This document shows positions 42,560-54,195 of a stretch of 64,000 bases of DNA, in pieces. Position 1 is the first letter of the stretch. The number at the start of each line of letters is the position of its first letter. A model generated the notes under the pieces. It had not been told where the DNA came from, searched no databases, and saw nothing but the letters and a program-made list of their open reading frames with translations. Source of the DNA: Rhynchopus sp. YZ270_cl-10 (Eukaryota > Euglenozoa > Diplonemea > Diplonemida > Diplonemidae); assembly GCA_964035575.1 (NCBI GenBank), contig OZ037850.1, forward strand, positions 1,260,501 to 1,324,500, written 5' to 3'. A program made the position numbers and the translations under genes.

Positions 42560-44323
42560 ATGGAGTACACGGTGAGTGCGGATACCAACACTACGTTGGG
42601 GCGCATGGGCCGCTTCGATTCGACACTCTGGCTGCATGTGGGTGCAGTGGTGCTGGACAACTACCTTGCTATTGCAGGCAGCATCCTCCTGGTCATGCTC
42701 ATTCGCTGGAACTACTCTGTCCTCATTTGCGGTGGGGGCTGGCACGGCGAAGGGCGGCCTGCACAGAAACGCCGCATCAGCAAAGACATGCTTCCCCCAT
42801 ACCCGAACGGTTGGTACAAAATTCTCGACCAAGACATGCTCCCGAAGAAGAAGGTGATGAGCGTCCGACTCTGCGGGAAGAAGCTTGTTGCCTTCAGAAC
42901 CGAGGAAGGTAAGGTTGGGGTGCTGGACGCTTACTGCCCGCATTTGGGGGCAGATTTGGGGGTGCACGGTCACGTTGAGGACGGGTGCATTGTGTGTCCG
43001 TTCCATGCGTGGAAGTTTAACCCTGATGGTGCATGCGATTCCATTCAGTACAGTGACTGTGTGCCGAAGGACAGCACCATTCAGAGCTACGAGGCGCTTG
43101 AGGCGAACGGTGTGATCTACATCTGGTACGACGCGGAGCTGCGTGACCCGCAGTGGATGCCGCCGATCTACGACGAGATAGCGAAGGGGGATTGGTACCT
43201 CGGGGCCTGGTCCGGGCATGAGATCCTCACCCACATTGCGGAGCTGCCCGAGAACGGCCCCGACAGCGCGCACCTCAACGTCCTCCACAAAGAGTTCATC
43301 TACCAAAGCTCGCTCCACCCCGAGAAGAAGGGCGAGCCCTTCGTGAAGCACGTCTGGTCCGCTGAATGGGAGGTCGACAAGGAACAGCCACACACCTCAA
43401 AGATCCACGTCGAAATGGACATTGGAATCGGCAAGTGGATCCCCGGGTTCGCCAACGTCCCCGTCTCCGCCCGACAGGTCGGACCTGCATTGGTCTTCCT
43501 TGAGCTCAACACATACTTTGGAAAGATTCTGATGGCGCAAAATGTATGGCTCAGTTTTTCGAATGAAAAAAGAACCAAATTATCAAAAATAAAGAGAGTT
43601 TCCCTCATGGGCGCACTCCTAGGGAGTGAGGTGTTTTTTGATGGATGGAGCTACCTTTTGGTCAACAAAAAAAGGGCGTGGATTTATGGATAGCGAAGTC
43701 TGAATGGCGGCGTCACTTAAATCAGCAGATCTTATCAAAAATATATGTAACACAACATCCCCCCCACAGCTGAACCCCGTTGGGCAGATGCGTTTGAGGG
43801 CGGAGCACTACTACTGGGCTGAGAAGTCTGTGCCGCGCTTTGTTGCGAAGATTGTCGGTTGGGGGTCGAGTCGTCAGTTCGAAAGGTACACACGCATTTG
43901 CTTTCAACACAACACACATATTTTTTCACAGAGACGTCGCCATTTGGGAGAACAAGGTCTTCCTCCCCAAGCCCCTTCTTGTCAAGGGAGATGGGCCGAT
44001 CTCACGCTTTAGAGCTTGGTATGTGCAGTTGTACTTTTGTGTTATTAGATGTGAGGCTTATTCACCTTTGAGACTTTCTTTCATTTGGGAACTTACCCAA
44101 TTTTTGATCCTCAAAGAATTGTGCTGAATGCTGCATGATAATGTCATCTACAGGCTTGTAGCATTCACAAAGCTTTCTCTTGATGCAAACACTTCTTGAG
44201 GTTCCGTTCTATGGACTACCTACTACCTTTCAAACACATGCACACTTCTGTTACAGGTACAAGGGCTTCTACTCTGAAAACTCTGTGAAGTTTGGTGACG
44301 TTGACGACAACACTGAGTGGTAA
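42560..44323 (+). CDS. Rieske non-heme iron oxygenase, cholesterol 7-desaturase type (DAF-36/Neverland-like)
   Basis: Four exons (42560-43543, 43770-43885, 43932-44018, 44257-44323) give 417 residues; phases agree at every joint. The introns of 226, 46 and 238 nt start GTATGG, GTACAC and GTATGT and end CACAG or TACAG. A membrane segment lies at about 30-52. The Rieske cluster is CPH at 126-128 and CPFH at 146-149. The non-heme iron motif is ENGPDSAHLNVLH at 231-243 (N232, D235, H238, H243). The C-terminal exons supply FERDVAIWENK and WYKGFYSENS, conserved in DAF-36/Neverland. These enzymes desaturate sterols at C7 in the ER. Without splicing the frame would end early at 43693. Confidence 0.9.
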
Positions 44324-45961
44324 ATGAAACAGCCCCCTAAGTGGCTGCGCACAGCAGACTTGAGACTTGAGACTCAGGATCATCTGACCAAGAAAAAAAA
44401 TTTTTTTGTTCCCCCCCCCCGTACTTTCTCACAGAAGTCCCCTTCAATTCTTTGCTCAGATGAGTATTTGATTTATCACAGTGTTTTCAAAGAGACACGC
44501 CACCCCCTTTTTTTTCCAGGGCTTTATAATGGCCCCTCATCCCCTCACCCATCCTGGATGATGTGTTTTTACCTCACCCATTTAGATCAATTCTTAACCG
44601 CCGGCTATGTTTTCAAATGTTGACATGGGCTTTGCACAATAGTGGTGACAGAACACGATAGCGGCTAAGCATCATAGTACCAAAAGTTTCTTTTATTTTA
44701 TTTTTTTTATGATTTTTTGTGATTGGATTCGAACCGGTCTTTATTAGTATATGGAGGATTGTTTTCGGTTGTTCAATTGAACATTGCATGGCTTCGCGTT
44801 CAAAGTAAGATCTCAGCAGGAAGATCTGCACCCAATTCACCATTTCCCCAAAAAAAAAATTGGACACAAAAAGTGGACAACAATCAGCAGTTAACCAAAA
44901 ATTACAACAAAAAAAAAATCAAATAGATGCGGAAGAAGCAAAAAAAAAACCCCCCATTTTATTTTATGAGATTGGTGGCTCTATTTTCCTTTTTTTCTGT
45001 ATAGTTAGCAAATATTGCGAGGATCTTCATTTTATCAGCTTTTTTCTTTTTTTTCTTTGACATGGTGATTATTTGTCGATACCATTTAAAAAAAAGCACA
45101 CAGCAAACCCAGGACATGCCCTGGTTTTCACAACGTTTTCCCTCACAACCTCCTCTCCCCAAACAATTTTTTTTTGACTCGAAAACAAAAAAAATATCCA
45201 TTGTCTATCAAAGAGTTTTGGTTTGCTTTTTTGTTGCGAAATTTTTCTTTTTTTTTTTTATTGCTTTTATTGTCGTCAAAGCACACACAGATTATAGGCA
45301 TATTGCTTAGCACTCCCTACCCTCTCTCTGCCTCTCCATCCCTCCCCACCCCCCCGAGCTTCACTTCTTTTGTTCAGGCCCCATGTTTTGTTGGGCCCAG
45401 CACATTACCTCTCTTCAATCCTCTCTCTCAAACCCACCTCTCGATTAAAAAAAAAAAAAAAAAAAAAATTTTTTTTTGGGAAAAAATCTCAAAATACTGC
45501 AGACTCCTCTGTACCTCCTCAAAATCCCGATTTTTTTCCCCCAGCAAGGAGTGCTGCCCTTTTGTATCACTGGATATGTGCATATGATGTACATATCAGT
45601 TTTTCTTTTTTGTATTGTGCATTGCCAATAAGGACAGGGGGAAAAAAAAAACGTTAGGGTGCTTATGTGGCACCCAACGTTTCACATATTTTGTTTTTAG
45701 CCGAAAAAAGGCCAATATATAGGCTGTCTCTGGTTATTCTAGAAAAACTAGGTTTCCTTTTGATACTGTGATCACTTGCGCTTCCCAGCCCAGTGCAAAT
45801 CTTCTTTGGCTTGCTCTCCGAAACAACAGTTGGTTCCTGATTATCCTCAGCGTCTGGTCTGGTTTTTCTCCCAACCCGGTTTTCCGCTGTTTTTACTCAG
45901 CGTACTGTACAATCGACACAAAACGAACGGTTTTTATTCGGGATATTTTTTTTTTCCAAAC

Positions 45962-46090
45962 AGGGGCGTAGTTTAAATGGTCTGAGGTCTTAATGTGGAA
46001 AGTGGATGGTTCTAGTCTTCCCCCCCAAAAAAAAGCACAAGGCTCGATAACCCCCACGCGTCTGCGTCCCAGATCAACGTCTTTTTCTTT
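45962..46090 (+). repeat. tRNA-like head plus G-family block (possible tRNA-derived SINE)
   Basis: GGGGCGTAGTTTAAATGG resembles a tRNA 5' end with an A box, and GGATGGTTCTAGTC a degenerate B box. A run of C and A follows, then GGCTCGATAACCC and CGTCTGCGTCCC. The D and T arms do not fold properly, so it is not a functional tRNA. Confidence 0.3.
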
Positions 46091-46228
46091 TTTTTTCTTT
46101 TTTGCTTGATTTTAGTAACTTTACCATCTGCGAATATTTAAAACAAAACAAACAAACCCAAGCTGTATAGAACCTGATGCGATTTGCGAACCTGGGGAAA
46201 TTGTCAATGCTGCAAAAAAAAAAAGGAC

Positions 46229-46300
46229 AGTGGAGATTGCACAACTGTGGCAACACAACCGAGGCAACTACACTACTCCAACAATTTATCAAAAAAAAAA
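46229..46300 (+). repeat. A-family dispersed repeat, copy 4
   Basis: It starts GTGGAGATTGCACAACTG, then the core, CTACTCCAACAATTTATC and an A run. It is among the best preserved copies. Confidence 0.65.
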
Positions 46301-47192
46301 ATAATAATAAAATCTAGCCTTCGAATCACAGAGCACAGGCCCACCTCTTTGGTGTAGGCCGATACATCAAAAATGTGATAGATGGCATAAAAAAAACATA
46401 CCACAAACACCCAACCATGGGCACCATTCCGAGCGGGAATTACCCAAACTAAGATTTCAACAACCAAAAGAAAAAGATGCAATAACACCCAAAAAAACCC
46501 CCTGACAGAGAACTTCCTCTTTTTGTTTATCTTTGTTGGGTTATAAGGGTATGTTCGTTTTCCCTTCCCCATAGATTGGAGATATCGTGAGTTGATGCTT
46601 AGTGATTGTAAAACAAACAGCTGTCGGGTGGGAATACACGAGTGATTGCTGTTGCGTGGATGTCTAAAAAAAGGAGGCACACCTGTAGACTCCTCAGGTG
46701 TGTTTGCTGCGCTAATACAACCAAATTTTCAACAAAAAAAAAAAAAAAAAAATCTGGGAGAGAAGGAAGACAGTGTCTCAACAGATTCATCAGTTTTTGT
46801 ACAAAAAAAAGCAACAATCAATATTGGTTTGCTTTTGGTGTTGGCGATTCTTTTTTTTTACCCAAACCCAACCCTCAAAGTATCGCATCAAGAAGAAAAG
46901 TCGTGTTGGTGGCAACAACGTGTTTTTTTGTCTCCCCCCTTCCCCTTTCCATCTGCGGAAAATTCCGAGAAGGTTTTTTTTTTTTCTTTTTTTCTTTTTG
47001 TTCCCCCTTTTCATCCGTGAGGTGCTATCGGTAAACCCCCTGCCCTCTAGCGAAAAGCGGTGCGAACAGGGGGGGGTTATTTTGGGGAATTCTAAACAGC
47101 GTGATATTGTTTTGCTTTTTTTTTTTTTTTTTTTCAGTACCTGCGTTCGATGTCTGCTTCCACGTTTGCCTCCATCGCAGCCTCTCTCTTTT

Positions 47193-47220
47193 AGGTGACC
47201 AAGCAAGGTCAGGGTCATCT
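47193..47220 (+). repeat. hairpin-family copy, short loop
   Basis: It follows CTCTCTTTTAG. AGGTGACCAAGCAAGGTCAG is followed by GGTCATCTTACC; the loop is reduced. Confidence 0.5.
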
Positions 47221-47294
47221 TACCGAGCTTTGTTCTACATAGCCAGGGTAAGTGGCCTCCCTTTTGTCGATGCATCAAAGCAATGAAAAAAAAA

Positions 47295-47364
47295 GTAGAG
47301 ATTGCACAACCGAGGCAACACAACCGAGACAACTACACTAGTCACAACAATTTATCAAAAAAAT
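47295..47364 (+). repeat. A-family dispersed repeat, copy 5
   Basis: It lies 75 bp after a hairpin-family copy, an order also seen around 57286-57499 and 47870-47985. Confidence 0.6.
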
Positions 47365-47664
47365 ACAAACGGTTTTCCCCCAGGGTATTTCCCAACTCCG
47401 TTTTTGCATGTATTAAATCTACGCAAGAAAACACACCCCTCCACATTACCCAGTACCCCCAAGTCAAAGATCTTTCCAAAAAAAAAAAAAAACAGGGATT
47501 TTTATTTTGTGCATTTTTTTGGGAGGGGGGAGAGTCCGGTGTTTTTCTGGGAGAATGAGCGCAACGAGAGAGTCATATTCCCTCTTGCAGTGTTCTTGTT
47601 TTTTCTTTTTTCAGATGGAAGCCACGAAATGGGTCCACCCTTGGTACAGCCGGTTATGTACACA

Positions 47665-47698
47665 AGGTACACTGTTCAGGAGAGGGCTTTGTATTTCA
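47665..47698 (+). repeat. hairpin block, loop CAGGAGAGG
   Basis: GGTACACTGTT, CAGGAGAGG, GCTTTGTATTTCAA; it matches 219-252 closely. Confidence 0.5.
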
Positions 47699-47800
47699 AA
47701 CCAACCCCTTTTTTTCTCTTCTCTTTACCCGACAAAGTGCCTTGGTGTGGTTAATGGAGACACTCCTGGAGATACTACAGCCGGGGTAGCTTTGTCTTTT

Positions 47801-47830
47801 GATGTGTGTGCACGAGAGGCACATTCATCT
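47801..47830 (+). repeat. hairpin-family copy, loop CACGAGAGG
   Basis: GATGTGTGTG, CACGAGAGG, CACATTCATC; a stem of ten pairs with one mismatch and one G-U. It is the clearest member. Confidence 0.65.
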
Positions 47831-47869
47831 TCACAATTTTTCTTTCTTTTTTTTTTAAGTTTGTGAAAA

Positions 47870-47900
47870 ATGACTAAGCACTGCGAAGCTTATGTCCTTC
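47870..47900 (+). repeat. hairpin-family copy, stem GACTAAGC
   Basis: TAAGC pairs with GCTTA and GAC with GTC around an ACTGCGAA loop. Confidence 0.5.
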
Positions 47901-48468
47901 TGTCAAACTATTCTTTTCCAAAATAATAGGAAGTTTGCAAGGTGGCAACTACACTATTACAACATTAAATAACTGAAAAAAAAAAAAAATGCAACTCAAA
48001 CCAAACCGAAGAGCGAGGCCAATGAAATCATTGAGAGAGGAAAAAAAACAGCAACCATTTGATTGCCTTTTTTTTCATGAGGGATTTCCAGGATTTTTTG
48101 GTGGTCCTCCCCACCTCGCTCTTTCCCTCTCAATAGTTTTTTGCGAAAAAATAATAGAAACAAAACAAAATACGTTGATACGTTGTGTCATTTGACATCC
48201 CTAAGAGCAGGTTTATTAAAAGCAAACAAAACACATTACATTATCCTCCCCAACAAAATAGTGGAGCACCTCCGTGTTTCCGGGACAGTTGAAACGACTG
48301 TCTTGAGCTGCAGGGTGTGGTTCACTAAACGTAACAGAGTTTCAAAAAAAAAAATCAAAATAGTAAAGAGCACAGCAGAGCGTTTATCGCGTGCTCCACA
48401 CTAATACAGCCAGCATTTCAAAAGAAAGAATGTATTTGACGTGTGGGCATCCAAAAAAAGTAGTGATA

Positions 48469-48530
48469 CCTGGACAGTGCAGACTGCTTGCGTGGCAGCT
48501 ACATTCTACCAACAGATTATCAAAATTTGT
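48469..48530 (+). repeat. A-family variant repeat
   Basis: It shares its first 27 bases with the copy at 974, then ACATTCTACCAACAGATTATC. Confidence 0.45.
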
Positions 48531-49128
48531 AATAAAATAGTGGAGCTCATCCTCGGGTGTCCACACTAATACAACCAAGTTTTCAAAAAAAAAAAAAAAA
48601 AAAGACGCAAAAAGATGTGGTTTTCTGAGAGTTTTGCGGGATTACCGATTATGATCGAATTACCCCACTTTCTGTGATAACTCAACCCTCCCCTGTTCCC
48701 CAAAAGAAAAAATCTCAAAACATTCAAAAAACAAAACAAAACAAAAATACGGCGACCCCTCAACCAGCATGTACAGCTGTGTTTTTTTCTCCCCCCCCTT
48801 TTTTTTCCCTTTATTATACCTTCTATTCAGTAGAATAGATTGTAAATGAAGCAACTTTTCTTCCCATGCTCAGGGAATCCCTCTCACTCCCTCCCACTGA
48901 TATTTTCGTACAATCCTGTTTTTTTTTTTTTTTGTGTCCACATCTGTTGAGATGACACTAAAAGTTTACCTTTTTTCAATTTTATTTTATTTTTTGGTGT
49001 TAGCCTACCCCCCCTATCCTATTGGTGCATTTTCAGCGTTGAATTTTGACCAAAAAAATGCAAAGCAAAGCGCAAAAGAAAAGCCAGAGAAAAAAAAAAC
49101 AAACAAACAAATCAAACAATGTTCCGGA

Positions 49129-49167
49129 AGGTGAGTCGAGCACAGCGCGGCTTCGCTTCATCTTACA
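49129..49167 (+). repeat. hairpin-family copy, diverged
   Basis: AGGTGAGTCGAGC, then CGGCTTCGCTTCATCTTACA; the tail matches the family and the stem only partly. Confidence 0.35.
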
Positions 49168-49199
49168 CAAAAAAAAAAAAAATCATTTTTTAGTCCAAA

Positions 49200-49600
49200 A
49201 AAAACCCCTCCCTAGCACCTCACACCAGTCCTGGGCTGGATGTTACATTCCATCCGAGTCCTTTTTGTGGCACTTCCTTCTGAAACTCTATGAAGGTCTA
49301 CTTGAGGGTGAAAGGTGCTGGGATGGCTTCCTCACACAGTGCAAAGTCCGTAGTAGGAAAATGGTTAGGTGTCTCTGTAGTAGCAAAACCACTCCCAAAA
49401 GGAGCGAAACGGCAACCGCAGATATCACGGATACCTGGCTTTCCTCGAGCTACCACGGCACTAAGAGAAGCGAGGAGAGTCCCCAAGTAAAAGCAATCCC
49501 CCCCCCTATATTTTCCCGCTTCTTTCAAGAGATAATGGAAAAGTAACAATCCTTCGGGCAGCAGTTTACAAGCGCTACCTCTGTGATTCATGGATAACAA
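49200..49600. other. GC-richer coding-like patch, unidentified
   Basis: Both strands stay open: + strand 49046-49546 and minus strand 49298-49600. Composition is nearer to coding than to the spacer around it. I recognise no family; a gene remnant or captured fragment is possible. Confidence 0.25.
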
Positions 49601-50300
49601 AACAAAAAAAAGCTAATTAGCCCCAAGTAGGTTCTTAAGCGATTGTCGGCACAATAAAAAGATATAGAAGACACGGGTCGTAGTTCTGACAAAAAAAAAC
49701 CTTGATTTTTTTTATGGATATGACCGTGTGAGACATACCTGTTCATTCTTTCACGCTTACCTTTTCAAAGATAGTGCACAGTAGGTACATTACATCCCAT
49801 GTTTCAAAAAATACGCTCCAATCTCTTTGGAGGAAACCAAAAAAAAGGTATTTTTTTTTTTTGGAGTGTCTATGTGCACCCAGCGTGCCGAGACGTTTGC
49901 ACTTTTCAATTGCTCTTTATTTTTATTTTATTTTTGACGACCTTTTCATACTACCTTCAGTTCAGTGCGACATACTGTCATGTCGTACGCATACGGCTGT
50001 CTTGAGGTAAAACCCCCCTACCCCCGATAGAGATGCACCTATCTTCCGCGCAGGTAGTGTTTTTTTTTTTTTCTTTTTTTTTTTTATTCGTGTCCCCAGT
50101 GGCTCAAAGGTGGTTTTGGCGGCAATAAAAGTCATCATAATTCAACTTTTTTGTAAGATGTGCACCGGCATTATCTTTCAACTTTTCTTTCTATTTTTGA
50201 AGGTTGCCAAAAAAAAAAAAACGCCACGCGGGTCACGCAACTAGCGTACATCGAGGGATAAATCACGAAACACTACAAAAAAAAAACCCCACTTTTTTTA

Positions 50301-50337
50301 AGGTAACTAAGCACACTCCGAGGCTTAGGTTCATCTT
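50301..50337 (+). repeat. hairpin-family copy, stem TAAG:CTTA
   Basis: AGGTAACTAAG, CACACTCCGAGG, CTTAGGTTCATC; AAC pairs with GTT where the copy at 32869 has GACC with GGTC. Confidence 0.55.
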
Positions 50338-50670
50338 ACAAGCCTCCCTTTTATTGTTGGCAAGCGTGGATTCACCCCTCATCTGCTATCGGCATTCCCT
50401 TCTCTTCATTACTTTTTGTATCTACCTACGTTCCTTTCTCTTCCTTTTCTTTTTGCACACCAATCTCGATTTTTTTCCTTCCATTTTGCAACTCCTCATA
50501 CCCTCTCATAGAAACCCTTTACCCACCCCACCTAAGATTTTGCTGTCACCACTTGACAGCTCTCAAAGGAGGGAGAGGGGGGTATTTTTTCTCGTTCTTG
50601 GGAGAGGAGTGTGTGTTTTTGGTTGGAAACTAAAAAGGTTGCTATTTTTTTTTCTTCTATTTTCTTGTAA

Positions 50671-50712
50671 GAGTGACTGAAGCAAAATGGGGAAAGCTAA
50701 GGATCATCTTAC
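50671..50712 (+). repeat. hairpin-family copy, long loop
   Basis: GAGTGACTGAAGC and AGCTAAGGATCATCTTAC around a purine-rich loop, after a long T-C tract. Confidence 0.4.
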
Positions 50713-50882
50713 AAAAACTTTTTTTTTTTGTGCTTTCTTCGAATGGAAAGTATATGATTTTTTTTTGGGGGGGCGGGGGGCGGGGAGGAAGGCGATGATT
50801 GTCGACTGTCGATACAACAAAAACTCCAAAAAATGATAGCGTCGCACCCAAACAGTTGATAACAGTGGCTTTTTTTTTTCAA

Positions 50883-50914
50883 AGATGTGTATGCACGTGA
50901 GGCATACGTCATCT
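50883..50914 (+). repeat. hairpin-family copy, loop CACGTGAGG
   Basis: GATGTGTATG, CACGTGAGG, CATACGTCATC: GTATG pairs with CATAC where 47801 has TGTG with CACA. Confidence 0.6.
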
Positions 50915-50941
50915 CAACAATTTATTTTTTTTATTCCACAG

Positions 50942-52018
50942 TTAAATAAAGTATACGAAGGATTTGGCACTTTTAGCGTGATTCTTTTTAATGATAATTT
51001 CACGCCGTGTTTTTTTCGCAAATAAAAACCACGCTAATTGAACTTTATTTCACGCGTTTTCACTTTTTTTCACTGCAATTCCTTCAGAGCGTGATTTTAT
51101 TTTTGTTTTTTTTCACGCTAAAACAGGGGTTTTTTTTGGCGATAACTTCACGCTAAATTTTGGCACATCCTGCACCACCACCCGCCTAAAAATTGAAAAT
51201 TTCGAATTTTTTTTGCCCTTTTCCCATTTTTTTTTTGACACATGCAACATGCTGAAGGATGTAAGACGCAAACGGTCCTCCGACAGGAGATGTACAAGCA
51301 CCACAGTGGTTTTGCTGAAGGACTGGCATTGTCGACACCGTACGTCCGTGAATGGGACCGCTGTTTAAGGAATTCATTGGCAAGCCTGACGGTATGCCCA
51401 CGGAAGCCGACTTCGTTTCGTACATAGTGTATCTCCGTGACGATCTCACGTGCAAATTGTCGTCGTAATGGACAGCGTTCAGTAAGCTGAACAGCATATT
51501 GGCGAGCAAGTATGGGGTGCAACCAGACCAGTTTCCGAGGCTCGTGTGTCTCTTGAAGCAACATCAGACGGCTACCGACACGACAGTCCAACGCACTCTG
51601 CACTCACGAAACAAGAAATCGACTCCTTCATTACCTATGAAGGCGAAGGACACACCACCCCCTTTACTTCATTGTGAGGAAGGTGGTGGCTGGCATGATA
51701 TTCTGTGGTGGGCGGGGATCTTCTGAATGTCTCGCTCTTGCACGACAGCCATTTCCCGACCTCCCGCTAGAACCCGAGGTGTCGGGACACTGAGGGTGGC
51801 AAGAGGTCGGGATGTAGCTTTGTGTACCGTTGAGGCAGCTTTTCGAACCCGACCACACGCTACGCGCTATGCGTACACGCGGTGTAGGCTACGTACGATT
51901 CCCGGTAGCGTTGGCAGGAGGGTAATGAGGGCTACCCGGAGGGACACATACTCGTTAGTTATTGCACAATAAATGAGTCACGCTAAAAGTGCCAAATCCT
52001 TTCGTATACTTTATTTAA
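50942..52018. mobile_element. TIR element with decayed tyrosine-recombinase-like coding remnant
   Basis: Terminal inverted repeats of about 40 bp lie at 50942-50981 and 51978-52018 (TTAAATAAAGTATACGAAGG at the left). Between 51250 and 51800 the + strand carries a decayed coding stretch in more than one frame. Patches such as PTEADFVSYIVYLRDD and ASKYGVQPDQFPRLV recall the N-terminal core-binding part of eukaryotic tyrosine recombinases of the Crypton type. Several stops and frame changes make it inactive. Typical Cryptons lack such inverted repeats, so the recombinase remnant may itself be cargo. The interior flanks repeat CACGCTAAA many times. Confidence 0.4.
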
Positions 52019-52033
52019 CGTGAAATAAAATTA

Positions 52034-52206
52034 CGTATTCAACGCCTTTTAGCGAATTTTTTTGCGATACTTCACTTATTTTTTTCCCAGGCTCGTGGAT
52101 TCAATTTGCCTCGCTTCGCTCGGCAAATTAACTACCACTCGCCTGGGAAAAAAATGCGTGAAGTTATCGCAAAAAAAAACCACGCTAAAAGGCGTTGAAT
52201 AAATAG
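52034..52206. repeat. palindrome next to the recombinase-like element
   Basis: TATTCAACGCCTTTTAGCG and its complement bound arms that also pair over TTTGCGA, ACTTCAC and TTTTTCCCAGGC. The tip contains CCTCGCTTCGCTCGG. It shares the TTTTAGCG motif with the element ending at 52018. Confidence 0.6.
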
Positions 52207-53147
52207 TTATTTTTTTTTTGTAAGGAAGTTCCCTAAATACCCTGTCCCCTTTCCCCTTGGTATCCTGTCTGCTCTAAGAGAGAATCAGATGGACCAAGGG
52301 TATATTTTTCCTTTTCCATTTTTTTTTTTTTGAAAAAGGTCTTGGAAAATGTAGTTGCCTTTTTGCAAATCTACACTTTCCTGGGGGGGGGGGTTTTTTT
52401 TAAAGATGTGTGCATGCTAGCGAGGCGCAGTTTCACAGTGCTTCTCAAGATCAAATAGGGTTGATTTGGCTTGCTTGATGTACGTGACCATCCTACGCTG
52501 TCACGTCTCTGCACATTCATGCATTTTTCTTTTTCGCGTCATTTTTAAAATAAATTTAGATATTTAAGAGGCCCCCCTCATTCCCCTCATTCCATTCTTT
52601 CAGGGTAAATTTTTTTTCTATTTTTTGACTATAATTTACGAGCCTCCCTGCGACGCACTACCTAAGTGCAACTTCGCAGGGGTTCGGTGTATTGGGGGTT
52701 TTCAGTGTTTACGCTAGACCCTTGTTTGCACTTGCTTTTATCTTCTTCTTTTTTCTTTTTGTTGAAATCCAACAAAATACACGTGAAAACAAAGGTGTCA
52801 TGGGATTTAGAGGAAATTTGGTGATATTGCTCTAACTTTGGGGATGGAAAAAAAGATTAAAAAGGAGACAAAACAACTCTGTTGATGCTTTTTTTTTGAA
52901 TTAAATGCAATGAAATGTAACTATCACTTGTAGTCCCCATCCCATAACGCTGTTTCGTTTTGACCGTGAGAACTTTGCGCCCACCGGATGCGCGATCCAA
53001 ATCTCTTTTTATAGTCTATTTTTTTTTGGAGATGATTCAGCAAAAAAGGCTCAGGATCTGATCCCTACTTTTTTCTATTTTCGTTTCATATCACCCGAAT
53101 CCCCTATCATATTACCCCTTCAAACCTCCTCCCCATTCTTCGCAACA

Positions 53148-53291
53148 CACAGCGGACTAGTCAAGGGGACTACTCGTTGTAACGACTATGTGCTAAACTA
53201 GTAGTGTTACTGGTGTAACACTAGTCGTAAAAAAAACTAGTCATTTTGGACAGTGGCACGATTACTAGTACCTCCTGACTAGTCCGCTGTG
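53148..53291. mobile_element. CACAGCGGACTAGTC miniature TIR element, best copy
   Basis: The ends are CACAGCGGACTAGTCA and its exact complement, and the 144 bp interior is full of CTAGT and ACTAG blocks that fold back. No coding capacity. Copies: 5659-5795 and 13728-13794. Confidence 0.7.
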
Positions 53292-53546
53292 AACCTCAAT
53301 AAGACATCATAAATGTACAGGGGGTTGTCGCAAGAACCCCAGGCCTGGGTTGAGGGTTATACACAAAAAAAAAAAGGGGGGTCTCAGTCTATGCATGTGG
53401 CTATCTTGGATGATTGGAGATCTGAAAAATCTCGTATTTTTTTCTGCATTTTTTGACAGGGATTTCCCTATGGGAAGCAGATGAAGAGGGGGGTGACTGA
53501 AGGAAATTGAACCGCACATTGCGACCCCGCCGTGGAGAGCAATGTG

Positions 53547-53610
53547 TCCACTTTCGCAAAATTGACCCCACCATAGAACGGACAGATTCCGGAAATGCAA
53601 ATGGCGGTGT
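53547..53610 (+). repeat. block shared with 31926-31989
   Basis: AAATTGACCCCACCA, GACAGATTCCGGAAATGC and AAATGGCGG match the copy inside the 31095-32560 element. Confidence 0.5.
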
Positions 53611-54195
53611 TTTTCGGCACCAAAAAATCTTTTCCTGCAGAACTTTCGTACTGGAACAAAATATTACATTGGGATTTCGAAAAAAAAGCGCCAAAAAAAA
53701 AAATCTCATATTTAGCCGCATGCATGGTCAAGAAGATACACCCCGCCCCCCAGGAAATGCTTTAATCTGTGCAGTACCCTCTGTTTTAGAAATTAAAGCT
53801 GGAGGGAAGGGTCCCCTCAAGGGTGCCGTGTTTTTTTTTTTATACATATTTTTTTTTGGGGGAAAGTGGGGCGGGAAACAATAAAAGAAAGTCGCGGCTC
53901 GAAGTGGGGTATTACCTTCCACTTCTTGTCTGAAATCAAATAAATTGGGGGAGGGGGGAGATATGTGTTGTCTTTTGGCGTGCCTGTTGCTTATTTCCCC
54001 CCCATTAGTATTCTCTCTCTCTCTCTCTCCCTTCCCCAGCGCCTATTGGAAGAAACGAAAAAATGGACCTTTTTTTTTTTTGTTTTTATGTTTATACCTA
54101 CAAGCGCAGCTTGAAGGGGAAATGGTTCCTCAGATACGGTCGCCAATCACCCCATCCAACAGGGTAATTGAGCAATCAACGGACCTTTTTTCCTG

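Noticed and set aside
45962-46024. Candidate tRNA gene
   Set aside because: A- and B-box-like words are present, but the D and T stems do not pair and the acceptor pairing is C-run driven.
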